Assembly: GCA_013036105.1 (NCBI GenBank)
Contig: JAAXCX010000002.1
Coordinates: 62,001 to 126,000 of the forward strand
From: Vulcanimicrobiota bacterium
Lineage (GTDB): Bacteria > Vulcanimicrobiota > Vulcanimicrobiia > Vulcanimicrobiales > Vulcanimicrobiaceae
Direction: 5' to 3'
DNA: 64,000 bases
Position numbers and translations under genes: made by a program. The notes below the pieces were generated by a model that made no database searches, was not told the DNA's origin, and saw only the letters and a program-made list of their open reading frames with translations. Shown here piece after piece: positions 41,227-49,774 of the stretch; positions within the stretch are counted from its first letter, which is position 1; each line of letters begins with the position of its first letter.

Positions 41227-42573
41227 AGAGATCAGGCCGAGCCAGGTCGGCAGTTTTGGAATCCACCACACGATTCCGGAGCTCGAGGTTTGCTCGGAGA
41301 TGTGTTGCGCCCAAGACGCCTCGGCGAGCAGCGGATCGAACGACGCTTGCGCCGCATGCGGCGCCGTTTGCGGACCCAAATGCCACGCGACCACGACCAC
41401 GGCAGCACAAAACAGCGCGGCGCCTAGGCCTAGCCGCAGCGACGGACGCATTGAGCTGCGCAGAACGACCAGCGAGATCGCGATCGTACCCGCGACAACC
41501 GGCACGACCAGTGCCGGCTGCGTGACGATCGACTGCCACGGCAGTGCCACGAGCACCAGCGACGACGCCGCGAATCGCTGTGCGGTCCCGCGCGTGCGGG
41601 CATAAAGCAGCAGGGCCGCCGGAAAAGCCAGCGTGATCTCGCTGTAGTGAATAAACGACCCGAACGTCACGGCGAGCGCCGCCGGAATCAGCAAGAGAAA
41701 TGCCGGATCCGCGAACCTGCGCGCCGCAGCGCCGGCCAGCCACACGCCGAAAATGACGGAGGCAAGATAAGAAAGATTTCCCGCGAGCAGAGCGATCCGG
41801 TCCGGCGCGCCCAAACCTTGCGCAAACCACGTCATGCTGTACTGCGTGACGAAACCGATCTCCGAGGCGGCGTGATTGGGTAGGACGCGCGTAAAGTACG
41901 AAATGGCCAGCTGCGGGCCGCCGATCGTGAGATCGATCGCGGCAAGTGCGGCGCAGAGCACGGCGACGGGCAAGCGCGCCGCGCGATTCCACATGAAGAG
42001 CGCTAAAAAAACCGGCAGCGCCACATGCGGCAGCAACGCGATGATTGCAAGCGCGGCGATGACGGGCGCGTTTACGCCGCGCCGAAGTGCCAGCGCGCCT
42101 CCCGCCAGCGCCGCGAAAATAAGCGGCGCGAGTTCGCCGTATGGAATGACCGCAACGCTGAACGCAACGGCGAGCAGCGTGAGCACCGCGTACGGAGGCC
42201 GCTCGATCAAACGCGCGGTGAACGCGCAGGCCGCCGCCGTGCATGCCAGCAGCAAAGTAAACCACGATGCCGCGGCAACCGGATATGGCAGCAACGCGAA
42301 AATAGCGAACAGCGCGAGAGCGTAACCGGGAAAGGGCGCCGGCAAATCCACTTGGTCGCGCGCCGTGTGCAGACCAAACGGCTGTGGAACTTGCTCGCAA
42401 TGCAGCAGCGGACCCGCAGTATATGGGTTCGCTCCGTGCAGTACTGTCGAGCCGCCGCAGTAAAATGCGCGAAAATCGCCCAGGAGCATGCGCCCTTGTG
42501 CATTGACCACCAGTTGCCAAGCTAAGACGGCGCACGCCGCGACCACCAGCGCGGCGAGAACCGGTTTACGCAC
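41143..42573 (-). CDS. GT87/DUF2029-like membrane glycosyltransferase
   Basis: 476 residues, about eleven helices. GDFRAFYCGGSTVLHGANPYTAG in the first extracytoplasmic loop is the D-F-x3-Y...G-NPY signature of the PimE-like GT87 family, and the later AAPFPGYALALFAIFALLPY also fits. Such GT-C enzymes use polyprenyl-phosphate sugars outside the membrane. The 3' end overlaps the neighbouring polytopic gene for 84 bases tail-to-tail, and its ATG overlaps the stop of the upstream regulator by 8 bases, so it is transcribed with it. Confidence 0.78.
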   Translation of the reverse strand: MRKPVLAALVVAACAVLAWQLVVNAQGRMLLGDFRAFYCGGSTVLHGANPYTAGPLLHCEQVPQPFGLHTARDQVDLPAPFPGYALALFAIFALLPYPVAAASWFTLLLACTAAACAFTARLIERPPYAVLTLLAVAFSVAVIPYGELAPLIFAALAGGALALRRGVNAPVIAALAIIALLPHVALPVFLALFMWNRAARLPVAVLCAALAAIDLTIGGPQLAISYFTRVLPNHAASEIGFVTQYSMTWFAQGLGAPDRIALLAGNLSYLASVIFGVWLAGAAARRFADPAFLLLIPAALAVTFGSFIHYSEITLAFPAALLLYARTRGTAQRFAASSLVLVALPWQSIVTQPALVVPVVAGTIAISLVVLRSSMRPSLRLGLGAALFCAAVVVVAWHLGPQTAPHAAQASFDPLLAEASWAQHISEQTSSSGIVWWIPKLPTWLGLISLALCGVYGVARKNDVAGVAVEHAPAGS

Positions 42574-44164
42574 TATCGCGCTTGTTGCGTCTGCGTTCTT
42601 CGAGCGAAGCGGGAGCGGACGGAATGCGGTACTGCGGCGCGACCTTGCCGAGCATCTTCACCAACCCTTCGGAGTCGGGCCGCAATTGCGCGACGCGGTA
42701 AGCGTAGTCGGCAGCGCCCTTCATGTCGCCTTCGTCGAAGGCGAGTTGCGCGAGACGTTCGAGCACGATGACATAGCGATCTTCGAGCAGCTGCGCCTGC
42801 GCGGCGAACCACGCTTCGGGCGCGTCGGCTTCGAGCAGGCGTCCTGCGTAGAGTTCTTCCGCCGCACGGTAACGCGCCGCAGCTTCTTCTAGGTCGCCGC
42901 GGTCGAATGCGCCGTCGCCGTCGGCGACGTGCGCTCCGAAACGGCGGACGTCGGCCGCAACTTGTGAAAGTTCGAGCGCGACGTCGGGATCGGCGCGAAA
43001 GTATCGTTCGACCACGGCGTAGCCGGTGATTGCCGCAATGGCTTTGCGGATATTGCTGCAGGCCGTGCGCACGCTCTGCGCGGCGAGCTGGCGGTCCGCG
43101 TCGGGCCAAAAAATCGAGGCGAGTTCGGTGCGCGTAGCAGATGCGGATGGTTTGAGCAGCAAGTATTTCACGATTTGCTGATCGCGTTTTCGTATCCATG
43201 CGATCTCGCTGCCGCCGATGCGCACTTCGAAATGGCCGAACATGCGCGCCGACATCGGCGCGAGCTGCGTCTGCGGCGAACGCACCCGGCCTCCGCGCAA
43301 GTGCCGGATCGGACGCAGCGGACGGCAGCCGTCCGCGCCGTCGATAACGAACAGCCCCGCGGCCTCGAGCCGTTGCAAGTGCTCCTCGTCGTCGGGCAGC
43401 GCGCCCGCCATGATGCCGCGCAACAGCGCGCGATCTTCCTCAGCGGCGCTTTCGAGCTCGGCCGCGATAAATTCCGTGAAGAGCTGACCGTACCGCGCGC
43501 GCCAGTTCTCGAACGCGCTATTGAGCGAACGGCTGTCCTCCGCGGCGCACCGCACGGCGCCGCTCAGCACGATGGCCCAGCCATCACTTTCTTCAATCAG
43601 CCGCGAAACGTCGGCGTCGCTGTGCGCCACGCCGCACGCTTCGGCGAGCAGTTGCGTTTCGGCAGCGTCAAAGGCGAGTTTGCGTGAGTCGCAGAGCACG
43701 GCCAGGCCGCGCGCGATCCACGTTTTTGCATCGAGCGCATCGCGCGCGCGTGCGGCGTAGACGAAGCTGATGCTCTCCGGCGCGCTCTCAACCAGACGGT
43801 GCAGGTGCACGATCGCTTGCGGCGTCGCATTGTCGGCGTCGTCCACGATCAATTCAACCGGACCGCGCAAACCTTGCAGCAGCGCCATCGCATCGTCAAA
43901 GGATTGCGGAATACGCGGCAGCGCGAGGCCGGCCGATAAAGCCGCAAAAAGCGCAGCCGGTCCGCAACCGGGCGGCAGCGCGCAATAACCCGCGGATATC
44001 GGGCTCTCCGGAATGTACTTTAAAAGAAGCGTCGTCTTTCCGGATCCCGAGGGTGCGATTAAGAGCCGCACCGGAATTCCGGCGTGCGCAGCGAGCCAGC
44101 GTTCGAGCCGCGGACGCCTAACGGTGGAAGGCGCGAGACGCGGCAGCGTGTGGGTCAGCGTCAT
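42566..44164 (-). CDS. AAA/STAND ATPase with BTAD (SARP-like) domain
   Basis: 532 residues. A MalT-like P-loop APSGSGKTT (38-45) and Walker B VELIVDDADN belong to a STAND/AAA module. From ~305 a winged-helix trans_reg_C segment (MFGHFEVRIGGSEIAWIRKRDQQIVKYLLLKPSASATRTELASIFW) is followed by a bacterial transcriptional activator domain (BTAD) of helical repeats. This order is the reverse of AfsR, where the DNA-binding part is N-terminal. It is probably a transcription activator; possible targets include the flanking glycosyltransferase and pilus genes. It is followed with an 8-base overlap by GT87. Confidence 0.78.
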   Translation of the reverse strand: MTLTHTLPRLAPSTVRRPRLERWLAAHAGIPVRLLIAPSGSGKTTLLLKYIPESPISAGYCALPPGCGPAALFAALSAGLALPRIPQSFDDAMALLQGLRGPVELIVDDADNATPQAIVHLHRLVESAPESISFVYAARARDALDAKTWIARGLAVLCDSRKLAFDAAETQLLAEACGVAHSDADVSRLIEESDGWAIVLSGAVRCAAEDSRSLNSAFENWRARYGQLFTEFIAAELESAAEEDRALLRGIMAGALPDDEEHLQRLEAAGLFVIDGADGCRPLRPIRHLRGGRVRSPQTQLAPMSARMFGHFEVRIGGSEIAWIRKRDQQIVKYLLLKPSASATRTELASIFWPDADRQLAAQSVRTACSNIRKAIAAITGYAVVERYFRADPDVALELSQVAADVRRFGAHVADGDGAFDRGDLEEAAARYRAAEELYAGRLLEADAPEAWFAAQAQLLEDRYVIVLERLAQLAFDEGDMKGAADYAYRVAQLRPDSEGLVKMLGKVAPQYRIPSAPASLEERRRNKRDSA

Positions 44165-44215
44165 GCAGGAGCTAGTATCGGCCTTCCTCCCCTCCGGCCT
44201 TAGCGAGCGTCTTGC

Positions 44216-44231
44216 CCGCCCGACCGGGCGG
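44216..44231. terminator. Short GC-rich hairpin
   Basis: CCGCCCG and CGGGCGG with a 2-base loop form a perfect 7-bp stem just after the stop of the glutaredoxin-like gene (minus strand). There is no T-run behind it, so it may be only a transcript-end stabiliser. Confidence 0.3.
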
Positions 44232-44243
44232 TGCTCAAACCGT

Positions 44244-44504
44244 TCAACCGCGCGGTGGAGAACCCCAGCCGGATTGGACGTATTTCCCGTTCACGGCAAT
44301 GGCCGGAACCGTGGGATCGCCGCCGGTCAGGGCCAGCATCTGCTCGCGCAGTTGCGGATCGTTCGCAGCGTCGTAGACGGTATATGGCGTCCCCACGCGA
44401 TCGTAATGCTCGCGCGCGGCCCGGCAGTATGGGCACGATGGACTAACGTACATCTCGACCTTTATCCCCGGAGGGATGTGCTCAACGTCGAACTCCGCAG
44501 TCAT
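44244..44504 (-). CDS. Glutaredoxin-like protein
   Basis: 86 residues from the ATG at 44504. The active site CPYC is in EMYVSPSCPYCRAAREHYD, and the cis-Pro region is DPTVPAIAVNGKYV. It lacks a signal peptide. Glutaredoxins reduce disulfides with glutathione or another low-molecular thiol. Its ATG and that of the divergent rsmI gene share the same CATG, so the 5' ends of the two genes overlap; an internal Met (VEMYVSPS) could be an alternative start. Confidence 0.75.
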   Translation of the reverse strand: MTAEFDVEHIPPGIKVEMYVSPSCPYCRAAREHYDRVGTPYTVYDAANDPQLREQMLALTGGDPTVPAIAVNGKYVQSGWGSPPRG

Positions 44505-45336
44505 GCCGCTCGTGTTCGTGCCGACTCCGCTGGGCAACCTTCGCGATATCACCCTGCGCGCGATCGACGTGCTCACGGAGTGTGAGCTCGTCGTCGCGGA
44601 AGATTCGCGGGTCGCGCGCAGGCTGATCTCCGCGCTCTCGCTGCCGGGCAAAGAGATCCGCAGCTACCGCGAGCAGAATGCTCGCAGCGCCACCGGCCCG
44701 ATTCTCGAGCGCGCCCGCACATCGCTTGTTGCAGTCGTTACCGACGCAGGGACGCCCGGCATTTCCGATCCCGGCTCAGAACTCGTTGCCGCTGCGCGCG
44801 AAGCTGGTATCGGCGTCGAAGTTTTGCCCGGACCAAACGCCGCGCTCGGCGCCGCCGTTCTTTCCGGGTTCCCAATCGCGCGTTTCATCTTCGAAGGGTT
44901 TCCGCCGCGTGCGGTGTCGGCGCGGAAAGCCGCGCTGGAAACGGCGCTCGCATTGGGCATTGCGAGCATTTGGTACGAATCGCCCAACCGCATTCGCGAA
45001 ACGCTGCAAGCGTTGGAATCGCTCGATCCTTCGGCGCGCGTCTTTCTGCTGCGAGAATACACCAAGCGCTTCGAGCAGCATCTGAGCGGAACGGCGGAAC
45101 ACGTCGCTGCCGCCTTGCCCGATCGGGTGCGCGGCGAAATCACGCTGGTTGTCCTGCCGTCGCCGAAAAAGCCTGTCGCGCACTCGCCGCGGCAGCTCGA
45201 TGCGCGCATCGACGAGCTGCTCGCGGATTCTCAAAGCGTCGCATCGGTCGCGAAAACGCTGGCCGCGCAAGGGTTTGGCGAGCGCAGCGCGATCTATGCG
45301 CGAGCGGGCAAGCGAAAGCGCGCTCGCGGGGAATAG
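44503..45336 (+). CDS. rsmI: 16S rRNA (cytidine1402-2'-O)-methyltransferase RsmI
   Basis: 277 residues from the ATG at 44503. The SAM tetrapyrrole-methylase fold is shown by FVPTPLGNLRDITLRAIDVL, VAEDSRVARRLIS, VVTDAGTPGISDPGSELVAAA, and VLPGPNAALGAAVLSGFP, all RsmI signatures. It 2'-O-methylates C1402 of 16S rRNA in the 30S decoding centre. A C-terminal LDARIDELLADSQSVASVAKTLAAQ segment fits the RsmI helical tail. The metG gene follows after eight bases. Confidence 0.94.
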   Translation: MPLVFVPTPLGNLRDITLRAIDVLTECELVVAEDSRVARRLISALSLPGKEIRSYREQNARSATGPILERARTSLVAVVTDAGTPGISDPGSELVAAAREAGIGVEVLPGPNAALGAAVLSGFPIARFIFEGFPPRAVSARKAALETALALGIASIWYESPNRIRETLQALESLDPSARVFLLREYTKRFEQHLSGTAEHVAAALPDRVRGEITLVVLPSPKKPVAHSPRQLDARIDELLADSQSVASVAKTLAAQGFGERSAIYARAGKRKRARGE

Positions 45337-45344
45337 CGGTATAC

Positions 45345-46868
45345 GTGCGTTCTTTTTACGTCACGACGCCTATCTATTACATCAGCGGCGACCCGCACAT
45401 CGGGCACGCCTACACGACGGTCGTGGCCGACGTGCTCGCGCGCACTGCGCGCGCGGCCGGTGAAGCGCGCTTCCAGACGGGCACCGACGAGCACGGACAA
45501 AAAGTAGCCGACGCCGCCGCTTCGGCCGGAAAGACGCCGCAGGAATGGTGCGACGCGCTCGTCCCGCGCTGGAAGGAGTTGTTCGCCGTGTACAACGTGC
45601 AGTACGACGACTTCATCCGCACGACGGAGCCGCGCCACGAACGCGTCGTGCAGGCGGTCTTCGAAAAAATGCTCGAGAGCGGCGACGTGTACCTCGGCAA
45701 ATACGAAGGCTGGTACTGCGTTGACGACGAGACGTTTTGGCCGCAGGCAAAACTCGTGGACGGAAAGTGTCCGACATGCGGACGCGTCGTGCAGTGGCTC
45801 TCGGAAGACGACTGGTTCTTCAAGCTTTCGAAATACACGGAAAGGCTGAAAGAACACTTCCGCGCGCACCCCGATTGGGTGCGCCCGCGCGCGGTGTACA
45901 ACGAGATGATGGCCATACTCGATGAAGGTCTGGAAGATCTCAGCATCTCGCGCAGCAACTTCGCGTGGGGGATACCGGTGCCGCAGGCCGCGGAAAACAT
46001 CTCCGGCAAAGCCGTGATCTACGTTTGGTTTGACGCGCTGCTGAACTATATCTCGGCGCTGGGCTGGCCCGGCGGCGCAGAGATGAAAAGATTTTGGCCC
46101 GCGAGCGTACAGCTGGTCGGCAAAGAGATCGCGCGCTTTCACACGCTGATTTGGCCGGCGATGCTGTGGAGCATCGGCGAGCCGGCGCCGGAGCTGGTCT
46201 TCGCGCACGGCTGGATTACGCTCGAAGGCGAAAAGATCGGCAAGAGCCGCGGCAATGCGGTCGATCCCTTCGCGCTCGCGCAGCGGTTCGGCGCGGACTC
46301 GCTGCGCTATTTTCTCCTTCGCGAAGCGCCGTTCGGCAGCGACTTCTCGTACTCCGAAGAAAAAATCGTTCAGCGGTACAACAGCGATTTGGGCAATGAC
46401 TTGGGCAACTTGCTGCGGCGGTCGCTGTCGATGCTCGCGCAATACCGCGAGAGTTTGGTGCCGCAGGCGGTCTCGGGCGAACTTGCCGAGCGCTTTGCCG
46501 ATTTGGGCGTCCGGGTGCGCGAATTGATCTTGCGGCTGCAGTTCCGCGAGGCGCTCGAAGCGATCTGGGAGCTGGTCACGGCCCTCAACCGCGCCATCGA
46601 CGAACGCAAACCGTGGGTCTTATATAAGGAAGGCCGGGGCGCGGATTTGGACGCGCTCCTGTACGAGCTCTGCGAAGGGCTTCGCTGGCTGGCGATACTT
46701 CTGGCGCCCTTCATGCCCAACCGGGCACGCGAAATGTGGGCGCAGCTCGGCGCCGGCGAACCGATCGATGCGGCCTGGGACGCCTCTTTGCGCTGGGGCG
46801 GATTAGCGGCCGGTACGCTGACCGTGCCCGGCGGCGCACTTTTTCCGCGTAAGGAACCGGTGAGGTAA
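45345..46868 (+). CDS. metG: Methionyl-tRNA synthetase
   Basis: 507 residues from GTG at 45345; the longer frame reaching upstream is antisense to RsmI. The class I motifs are HIGH in GDPHIGHAYT and KMSKS as KIGKS (ITLEGEKIGKSRGN). A single zinc knuckle (KCPTCGR, partner Cys in WYCVDDETFW) corresponds to the one-knuckle MetRS subtype. It ends with the anticodon-binding helical domain and has no C-terminal tRNA-binding (EMAP) domain. Genes for a cyclase and TatD follow directly, in the familiar metG-tatD neighbourhood. Confidence 0.95.
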   Translation: MRSFYVTTPIYYISGDPHIGHAYTTVVADVLARTARAAGEARFQTGTDEHGQKVADAAASAGKTPQEWCDALVPRWKELFAVYNVQYDDFIRTTEPRHERVVQAVFEKMLESGDVYLGKYEGWYCVDDETFWPQAKLVDGKCPTCGRVVQWLSEDDWFFKLSKYTERLKEHFRAHPDWVRPRAVYNEMMAILDEGLEDLSISRSNFAWGIPVPQAAENISGKAVIYVWFDALLNYISALGWPGGAEMKRFWPASVQLVGKEIARFHTLIWPAMLWSIGEPAPELVFAHGWITLEGEKIGKSRGNAVDPFALAQRFGADSLRYFLLREAPFGSDFSYSEEKIVQRYNSDLGNDLGNLLRRSLSMLAQYRESLVPQAVSGELAERFADLGVRVRELILRLQFREALEAIWELVTALNRAIDERKPWVLYKEGRGADLDALLYELCEGLRWLAILLAPFMPNRAREMWAQLGAGEPIDAAWDASLRWGGLAAGTLTVPGGALFPRKEPVR

Positions 46869-46870
46869 CC

Positions 46871-48547
46871 GTGCGCGATCGCCGCAGGCGGTTGCTCTAC
46901 CCCGTGATTCGTTTCGCGGTGCTTCTGCTTGCGATCGTCGCGACCGCTTCGGCCGCGCCGCGAGTCTTTTCCCGTTTGCATCCCGCCGACGGAGTTGCGC
47001 TGGCCGTAGCGCTCGTGCTTTTCACGCTGCTCGCCCGAATCAACGTGCCGCTGACGGCGCGCGGATCGTTCTACCGGCGGCGCAGCGCGGAACCCGGACG
47101 CATCACGCTGGAGTTGCCGCTGATCCTCACCGTCGTCAGCATCTACGGACCCGTCGTCGCGGCGGCCCTGACGCTGGTCGCGTACCCGTTTGCGCTCACG
47201 AGCGAAGGCGGATCGCGTTTCTTGCGGCGCGTTTTCGAAGGTGCGCCGCAAGCGATCCTTTGGCTCTTCGCGGGCACGCTGCATGCCGAACTCTATCGCG
47301 GGCCGGTCACCCTTTCGCTTCCGTCGTATCTCGCGTTCCTTGCGTTTTACACGCTCGCCATCTACATGTTCTTGTACGGAATCTGGACGCCGCTGCGCAT
47401 GATTGCGACGCATGTGCGGCTGCGCCGTTTTTGGCACAACCTCTCGCGCGACACGCGGCTGCTCGGCTTTCTGCTGCTGCTGACTTCGTGGGGTTATGTG
47501 TGCACGGTGATTTGGCTGCACGCGGGCATCGCCATCGGACTGGCCAGCCTGGCTCCGCTGCCGTTCCTCGCGTACACGCTGCGCGGGCTGCACGAATCGC
47601 AAGTGGAATTGCACCGGCTGCGCCTGGCGCGCGACGCCGTCCAAGCGATGCTCGGCGCGGGCGATCCGATTCCGCAGATGAATTCGCTGCTGGCGAGCTT
47701 GCACACGCCGACGGCGCGCGAGACGCTGCAAATCTTCGCGGCGATCACGCCCGACGAAACGCGGCTCGCACCTCTGGCAACGATCGGCCATCAGCCTACC
47801 GTCGAACAAGTCGAGCTGTGCAGCCGCGCACTCGCGGAGTTAAGCCGTTCAGATAGCCCCGCGGTCACCGTGCGCAACTCGGGCTACGTCGTCTTCGCCG
47901 ACGCCGCGCGCAGTTCGGACGATGAGTTGCTGGGCGTGCTGATCGCGCACCGGCCGCTGGGCACCTCACAGCTGCTTCAACGCCGGCGTTTCGCGCAAGC
48001 CGCAGCCGACCTCGCCCCGTTACTGCGCGACTTCCGCTCGATTGCGGCGACGCAAAGCGCTGCCGCGCTCGACGCGCTGACCGGCCTGCCCAACCGCCGC
48101 ACGATCATGCAGCTGCTGCGCGACCGCGTCGACAACGTCGCCTTCGGCAATCCGTGCGCCGTGCTGCTGCTCGACATCGACCGCTTCAAATCGATCAACG
48201 ACATGCTCGGCCACCCGGCGGGGGATCGCGCGCTGCGCGTTGTGGCCGGCACGATCGCGCGCTCGATCCGCAGCCACGACCGCGCCGGCCGCATCGGCGG
48301 CGAAGAATTTCTCGTCCTCATGCCGGAAACCAACAGCGAAACGGCCATCGCGGTGGGCGAACGCCTGCGCGGCGCGATTGCCGGCGCCGAGATCCGTCAC
48401 GCCAACGGCGACCGCGTCACCGCCAGCATCGGCGTGGCCGTCGCGTCGATCAGCGATACGATCGAATCGCTGCTGGCCCGCGCCGATCACGCGCTCTATC
48501 AGGCCAAACGCCAAGGCCGCAACCGGGTCGTCGAAACCGTTCAGTAG
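46871..48547 (+). CDS. Membrane diguanylate cyclase
   Basis: 558 residues. Seven or so N-terminal helices (to ~residue 210) form a putative membrane sensor of the MASE type. A central ~150-residue region (~230-385) looks GAF-like (TARETLQIFAAITPDE...). The C-terminal GGDEF domain has DIDRFKSINDMLGHPAGD, RIGGEEFLVLMP (GGEEF active site) and, five residues before it, RSHD, the product-inhibition I-site. It should make c-di-GMP at the membrane with feedback control. It is inserted between metG and tatD, which are normally adjacent, with a stop/start overlap to tatD (TAGTG). Confidence 0.9.
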   Translation: MRDRRRRLLYPVIRFAVLLLAIVATASAAPRVFSRLHPADGVALAVALVLFTLLARINVPLTARGSFYRRRSAEPGRITLELPLILTVVSIYGPVVAAALTLVAYPFALTSEGGSRFLRRVFEGAPQAILWLFAGTLHAELYRGPVTLSLPSYLAFLAFYTLAIYMFLYGIWTPLRMIATHVRLRRFWHNLSRDTRLLGFLLLLTSWGYVCTVIWLHAGIAIGLASLAPLPFLAYTLRGLHESQVELHRLRLARDAVQAMLGAGDPIPQMNSLLASLHTPTARETLQIFAAITPDETRLAPLATIGHQPTVEQVELCSRALAELSRSDSPAVTVRNSGYVVFADAARSSDDELLGVLIAHRPLGTSQLLQRRRFAQAAADLAPLLRDFRSIAATQSAAALDALTGLPNRRTIMQLLRDRVDNVAFGNPCAVLLLDIDRFKSINDMLGHPAGDRALRVVAGTIARSIRSHDRAGRIGGEEFLVLMPETNSETAIAVGERLRGAIAGAEIRHANGDRVTASIGVAVASISDTIESLLARADHALYQAKRQGRNRVVETVQ

Positions 48548-49317
48548 TGCGCGTTCTGATCGACACGCACGCCCACATCCACGATAAAGCCTTCGATCCG
48601 GACCGCGACGCAGTCGTCGAACGAATGCGAGCGGCCGGCGTCGCCGCGGCGATTACCGTCGGCTGCGATCTCGCCGATACGGAACGCGCGTTCGAGATTG
48701 CGGAGCGCTACGATCTCCGCGCTGCCGCCGGCATCCATCCGCACGAAGCCAAAGATGCGCCGGCAGACATCCGGGCGGCGTTCGAGCCGTTCCTTCAGAA
48801 TAAACGCATCGCCGCCATCGGCGAGACCGGTCTTGACTATCACTACGACAACAGCCCGCGCGACGCGCAGCAGCGCATCCTGCGCGATCAGATCGCGATC
48901 GCGCGCGATGCGAGCCTGCCGCTCGTTTTTCACCACCGCGACGCCTTCGAAGACTTCACCGCGATCTTGCGCGACGAGTGGCGTCCCGGCATGCGAGGCG
49001 TCGTGCACTGCTTCACGGGCGATGCCGCGCAAGCGAAAACCTACGTCGAGGAGTTCGGTCTCTATCTCGGAATCGGCGGCATCGTTACGTTCAAGACCGC
49101 GCAACCGATTCGCGACGCGGTCGTCGCTACGGGCCTGGGGCAAATCGTGTTAGAGACGGACTGCCCCTATCTTGCGCCGGTGCCGCATCGCGGGGAACGC
49201 AACGAGCCCGCGTTCGTTGCGGAGACTGCGAAATACGTCGCGGAGCTGCTCCAGTTTTCTCCTGATGAGATCGCTTCGCGAACGGCGGAGAACGCGAAGA
49301 AGCTCTTTGGGCTGTAG
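48547..49317 (+). CDS. tatD: TatD-family metal-dependent DNase/hydrolase
   Basis: 256 residues from GTG at 48547 overlapping the previous stop. The amidohydrolase-type metal ligands are visible: H-x-H in IDTHAHIHD, E in AIGETGLDYHYD, the H of FHHRDAF, H in VHCFTGD and D in LETDCPYLAP. TatD acts as a Mg2+-dependent 3'-5' exonuclease in DNA repair. The neighbourhood metG...tatD is conserved in many bacteria. Confidence 0.94.
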   Translation: MRVLIDTHAHIHDKAFDPDRDAVVERMRAAGVAAAITVGCDLADTERAFEIAERYDLRAAAGIHPHEAKDAPADIRAAFEPFLQNKRIAAIGETGLDYHYDNSPRDAQQRILRDQIAIARDASLPLVFHHRDAFEDFTAILRDEWRPGMRGVVHCFTGDAAQAKTYVEEFGLYLGIGGIVTFKTAQPIRDAVVATGLGQIVLETDCPYLAPVPHRGERNEPAFVAETAKYVAELLQFSPDEIASRTAENAKKLFGL

Positions 49318-49321
49318 AACT

Positions 49322-49738
49322 TCAGCCAAACGTATTTGGCCTGAACATGGGACTCTTGCGCATACCCTCGATGCCCGCCTCGAGCATCGCTTTTAACTCG
49401 GCAGCCGCGCCGGCGTCGTAGCTGTGAAAATTAAAGCACGATTTTCCTTGCATGCGTTTCTTTAACGACGGTGCATACTTCTCGACGAGCTCAGGACGCA
49501 TGTAGACGGCCATGAGATGGAAGGAAACGTAGGCTTTTCCGGCTTTGACCGCGGCCACCATGAACGGCTGCGGCCGCTTCTGCCATTTTCCGGCGACGAG
49601 CACCTCGAACGAATCGGCTTTTGTCTCCAGTACCCAGGAGCCGTCGCCGTCGTGACGCAGCACGAGCCGCTTCTTGGCGTACGGCCGAAGCAGTGCGGCG
49701 TAACGTTCGGCGACGGCGATCCGCTCGGCTTTATCCAT
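49322..49738 (-). CDS. Conserved hypothetical protein (DUF1801-like)
   Basis: 138 residues. KQKRPQPFMVAAVKAGKAYVSFHLMAVYMRPELVEKYAPSLKKRMQGKSCFNFHSYD is a conserved block of small proteins often annotated as DUF1801 or YdhG-like. Basic and probably cytoplasmic. The stop lies four bases from the tatD stop; the start is 36 bases from the end of the phospholipase-D-like gene on the same strand. I cannot assign a function. Confidence 0.65.
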   Translation of the reverse strand: MDKAERIAVAERYAALLRPYAKKRLVLRHDGDGSWVLETKADSFEVLVAGKWQKRPQPFMVAAVKAGKAYVSFHLMAVYMRPELVEKYAPSLKKRMQGKSCFNFHSYDAGAAAELKAMLEAGIEGMRKSPMFRPNTFG

Positions 49739-49774
49739 GCCCGGAATTTCGCGCCGCTCTTTTTTCGAACCTCG

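Noticed and set aside
45294-46442. 382-codon minus-strand reading frame
   Set aside because: Antisense to metG, with an Arg/Ala/Asp/His composition typical of a GC-rich shadow frame.
46370-47809. 479-codon minus-strand reading frame
   Set aside because: Antisense to the metG end and the diguanylate cyclase; Arg/Gln/Glu-rich low-complexity translation without motifs.
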